In this document: positions 14,810 through 15,978 of the stretch, piece by piece
Numbering within the stretch: position 1 is the stretch's first letter
Layout of the letters: each line of letters begins with the position of its first letter
DNA from: Thermomicrobiaceae bacterium
Lineage (GTDB): Bacteria > Chloroflexota > Chloroflexia > Thermomicrobiales > Thermomicrobiaceae
Reading direction: 5' to 3'
DNA: 15,978 bases
NCBI GenBank assembly: GCA_025966355.1
Contig: JAICWZ010000004.1
Location: 1 to 15,978, forward strand
Translations under genes and position numbers: made by a program
Notes under the pieces: generated by a model
Seen by the model: only the letters and a program-made list of their open reading frames with translations
What the model was told of the DNA's origin: nothing
The model's database searches: none

Positions 14810-15978
14810 ACTCCTCGCTGTGATCCAGCCCGTTCGGCGAGTCGATGGTGGAACCGGCGGCCGAGGCCTCGGCGACGTCCGCGAGTTCAGCCTCGACATC
14901 ATTGCTGATGCGCGTAATCGACGCCACCTGATCGCCATCACCGACCCGCATCACGCTGACGCCCTGGGTCGTCCGGCCGATTCGCGAGATCTGGTTAGCC
15001 GCCATTCGGATGACCATGCCTCGCTCGCTCACCATCATGATCGAATCGTCGTCGTTGATCACGCGCGCGGCGGCGAGCAGGCCGTTCCGTTCCGTCATCT
15101 TCATCGCCGTCACGCCGGTGCCGCCGCGACCACGCCGGTGAAACTCAGCGAGTGAAGTGCGCTTGCCGTAGCCGTTGCGTGAGACGACCAGCAGGTCGGC
15201 ATCCGGCTGCACGACCTCCGCCGCGATGACTCGATTCTTGGTTGCCATACGAACACCGATAACCCCGGCGGCCGTACGACCCATCGGTCGAACATCTTCT
15301 TCGGCGAAGCGAACCGCGCGCCCCATCTCGGTTACGAGAATCAACTCGTCCTCACCGGAGGTCATGCGTACCCAGGCGAGCGCGTCGTCGTCATCGAGGC
15401 CGATGGCGATTAACCCCGAGGAACGGACTGATGAGAACTGCTCGAGCTTGGTCCGCTTGACCCGGCCGTTGCGGGTGCAGAAGAAGAGATAGGAACCGGC
15501 CGAGAAGTCGCGCACCGGCAGCAAGGTCGTAATCGTCTCGCCCGGTTGCAGGCTGATCAGATTAATGACCGGGAGCCCCTTGCTGGTCCGACTCGAATCC
15601 GGGATGTCGTACACCTTCAGTTGGAAGACGCGCCCCTGGTCAGTGAAGAAAAGCAGGCTGGCGTGCGTGTTGGCGGCCACGATGTGTTGCACGCCATCTT
15701 CCTCGCGCAGCGTCACTCCGGTGATCCCACGGCCGCCGCGATGCTGAATCCGATACGTCTCATCCGGCAGGCGCTTGATGTAGCCGCGATTGGTGATCGT
15801 GACGAGCACTTCTTCTTCAGGAATCAGATCCTCATCGCTGATATCGCCCGAGATATCCTGAATCTGGGTGCGACGCGCGTCGCCGAATCGTTCGCGCAGA
15901 TCGATCAACTCGTCGCGAATGACCCCCATGATCTTGGCCGGATCGGCCAGCAGCGCCTCGAAGCCGGCGATATCCTTG
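14808..15978 (-). CDS. gyrA: DNA gyrase subunit A, C-terminal part (cut by window edge)
   Basis: Gyrase introduces negative supercoils; the A subunit C-terminal domain wraps DNA. The 389 residues present begin in the coiled-coil after the breakage-reunion domain (FEALLADPAKIMGVIRDEL). They then give a six-bladed beta-pinwheel: TNRGYIKRL, TDQGRVFQL, TRNGRVKRT, TEMGRAVRF, SRNGYGKRT and SERGMVIRM each open a blade. The first blade carries QHRGGRG, the GyrA box that separates GyrA from ParC. The tail after the last blade is about 40 residues, Glu/Asp/Ala/Ser-rich. The active-site tyrosine and the start lie outside the window. The stop lies inside the shared hairpin with the convergent gene. Confidence 0.95.
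   Translation of the reverse strand, partial: KDIAGFEALLADPAKIMGVIRDELIDLRERFGDARRTQIQDISGDISDEDLIPEEEVLVTITNRGYIKRLPDETYRIQHRGGRGITGVTLREEDGVQHIVAANTHASLLFFTDQGRVFQLKVYDIPDSSRTSKGLPVINLISLQPGETITTLLPVRDFSAGSYLFFCTRNGRVKRTKLEQFSSVRSSGLIAIGLDDDDALAWVRMTSGEDELILVTEMGRAVRFAEEDVRPMGRTAAGVIGVRMATKNRVIAAEVVQPDADLLVVSRNGYGKRTSLAEFHRRGRGGTGVTAMKMTERNGLLAAARVINDDDSIMMVSERGMVIRMAANQISRIGRTTQGVSVMRVGDGDQVASITRISNDVEAELADVAEASAAGSTIDSPNGLDHSEE

Overview
The window is GC-rich bacterial chromosome carrying mostly housekeeping genes, nearly all on the minus strand. It looks like Chloroflexota, possibly a Thermomicrobia/Sphaerobacter-like lineage. That is an inference from the short one-unit EF-Ts, the Ala-Thr-Pro-Gly linkers, the tandem bactofilins, the frequent GTG/TTG starts and the high GC; it was not tested by any search. 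I see no mobile element, prophage, CRISPR array, rRNA or toxin-antitoxin pair.

Layout, read along the minus strand from high to low coordinates. (1) 15978-14808 is the C-terminal half of gyrA, cut by the window edge. It converges on a plus-strand gene for a multi-pass membrane protein of unknown function (13866-14792), and a short hairpin spans both stop codons. (2) 13615-12998 is nadD, divergent from the membrane protein. (3) 12845-8998 is a secD-secF-FAD oxidoreductase operon behind a consensus sigma-A promoter. A tRNA-Arg(CCG) with its own promoter follows, then a TRIC/UPF0126 membrane protein. (4) 7857-8132 is a small plus-strand two-helix membrane protein that appears to be leaderless. 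(5) 7655-6250 holds two bactofilin genes. (6) 6054-5095 is a membrane-anchored SH3b protein with a cytoplasmic four-cysteine cluster. (7) 4933-1 is the classical translation/envelope operon rpsB-tsf-pyrH-frr-uppS-cdsA-dxr, with dxr cut by the window edge. It sits behind an extended -10 promoter and a structured 5' leader.

The rpsB operon links protein synthesis (S2, EF-Ts, RRF), pyrimidine nucleotide supply (UMP kinase) and envelope precursor synthesis (DXR feeds isoprenoids to UppS for undecaprenyl phosphate; CdsA makes CDP-diacylglycerol). SecDF supports protein export. The bactofilins and the SH3b protein are plausible cell-envelope or cytoskeletal factors.

The most interesting points are candidates rather than proven novelties: a three-way-junction leader in front of rpsB that could pair off its Shine-Dalgarno, the Cys4-TM-SH3b protein, a leaderless small membrane protein gene, a bactofilin with two possible starts, and an FAD oxidoreductase inside the secDF operon.
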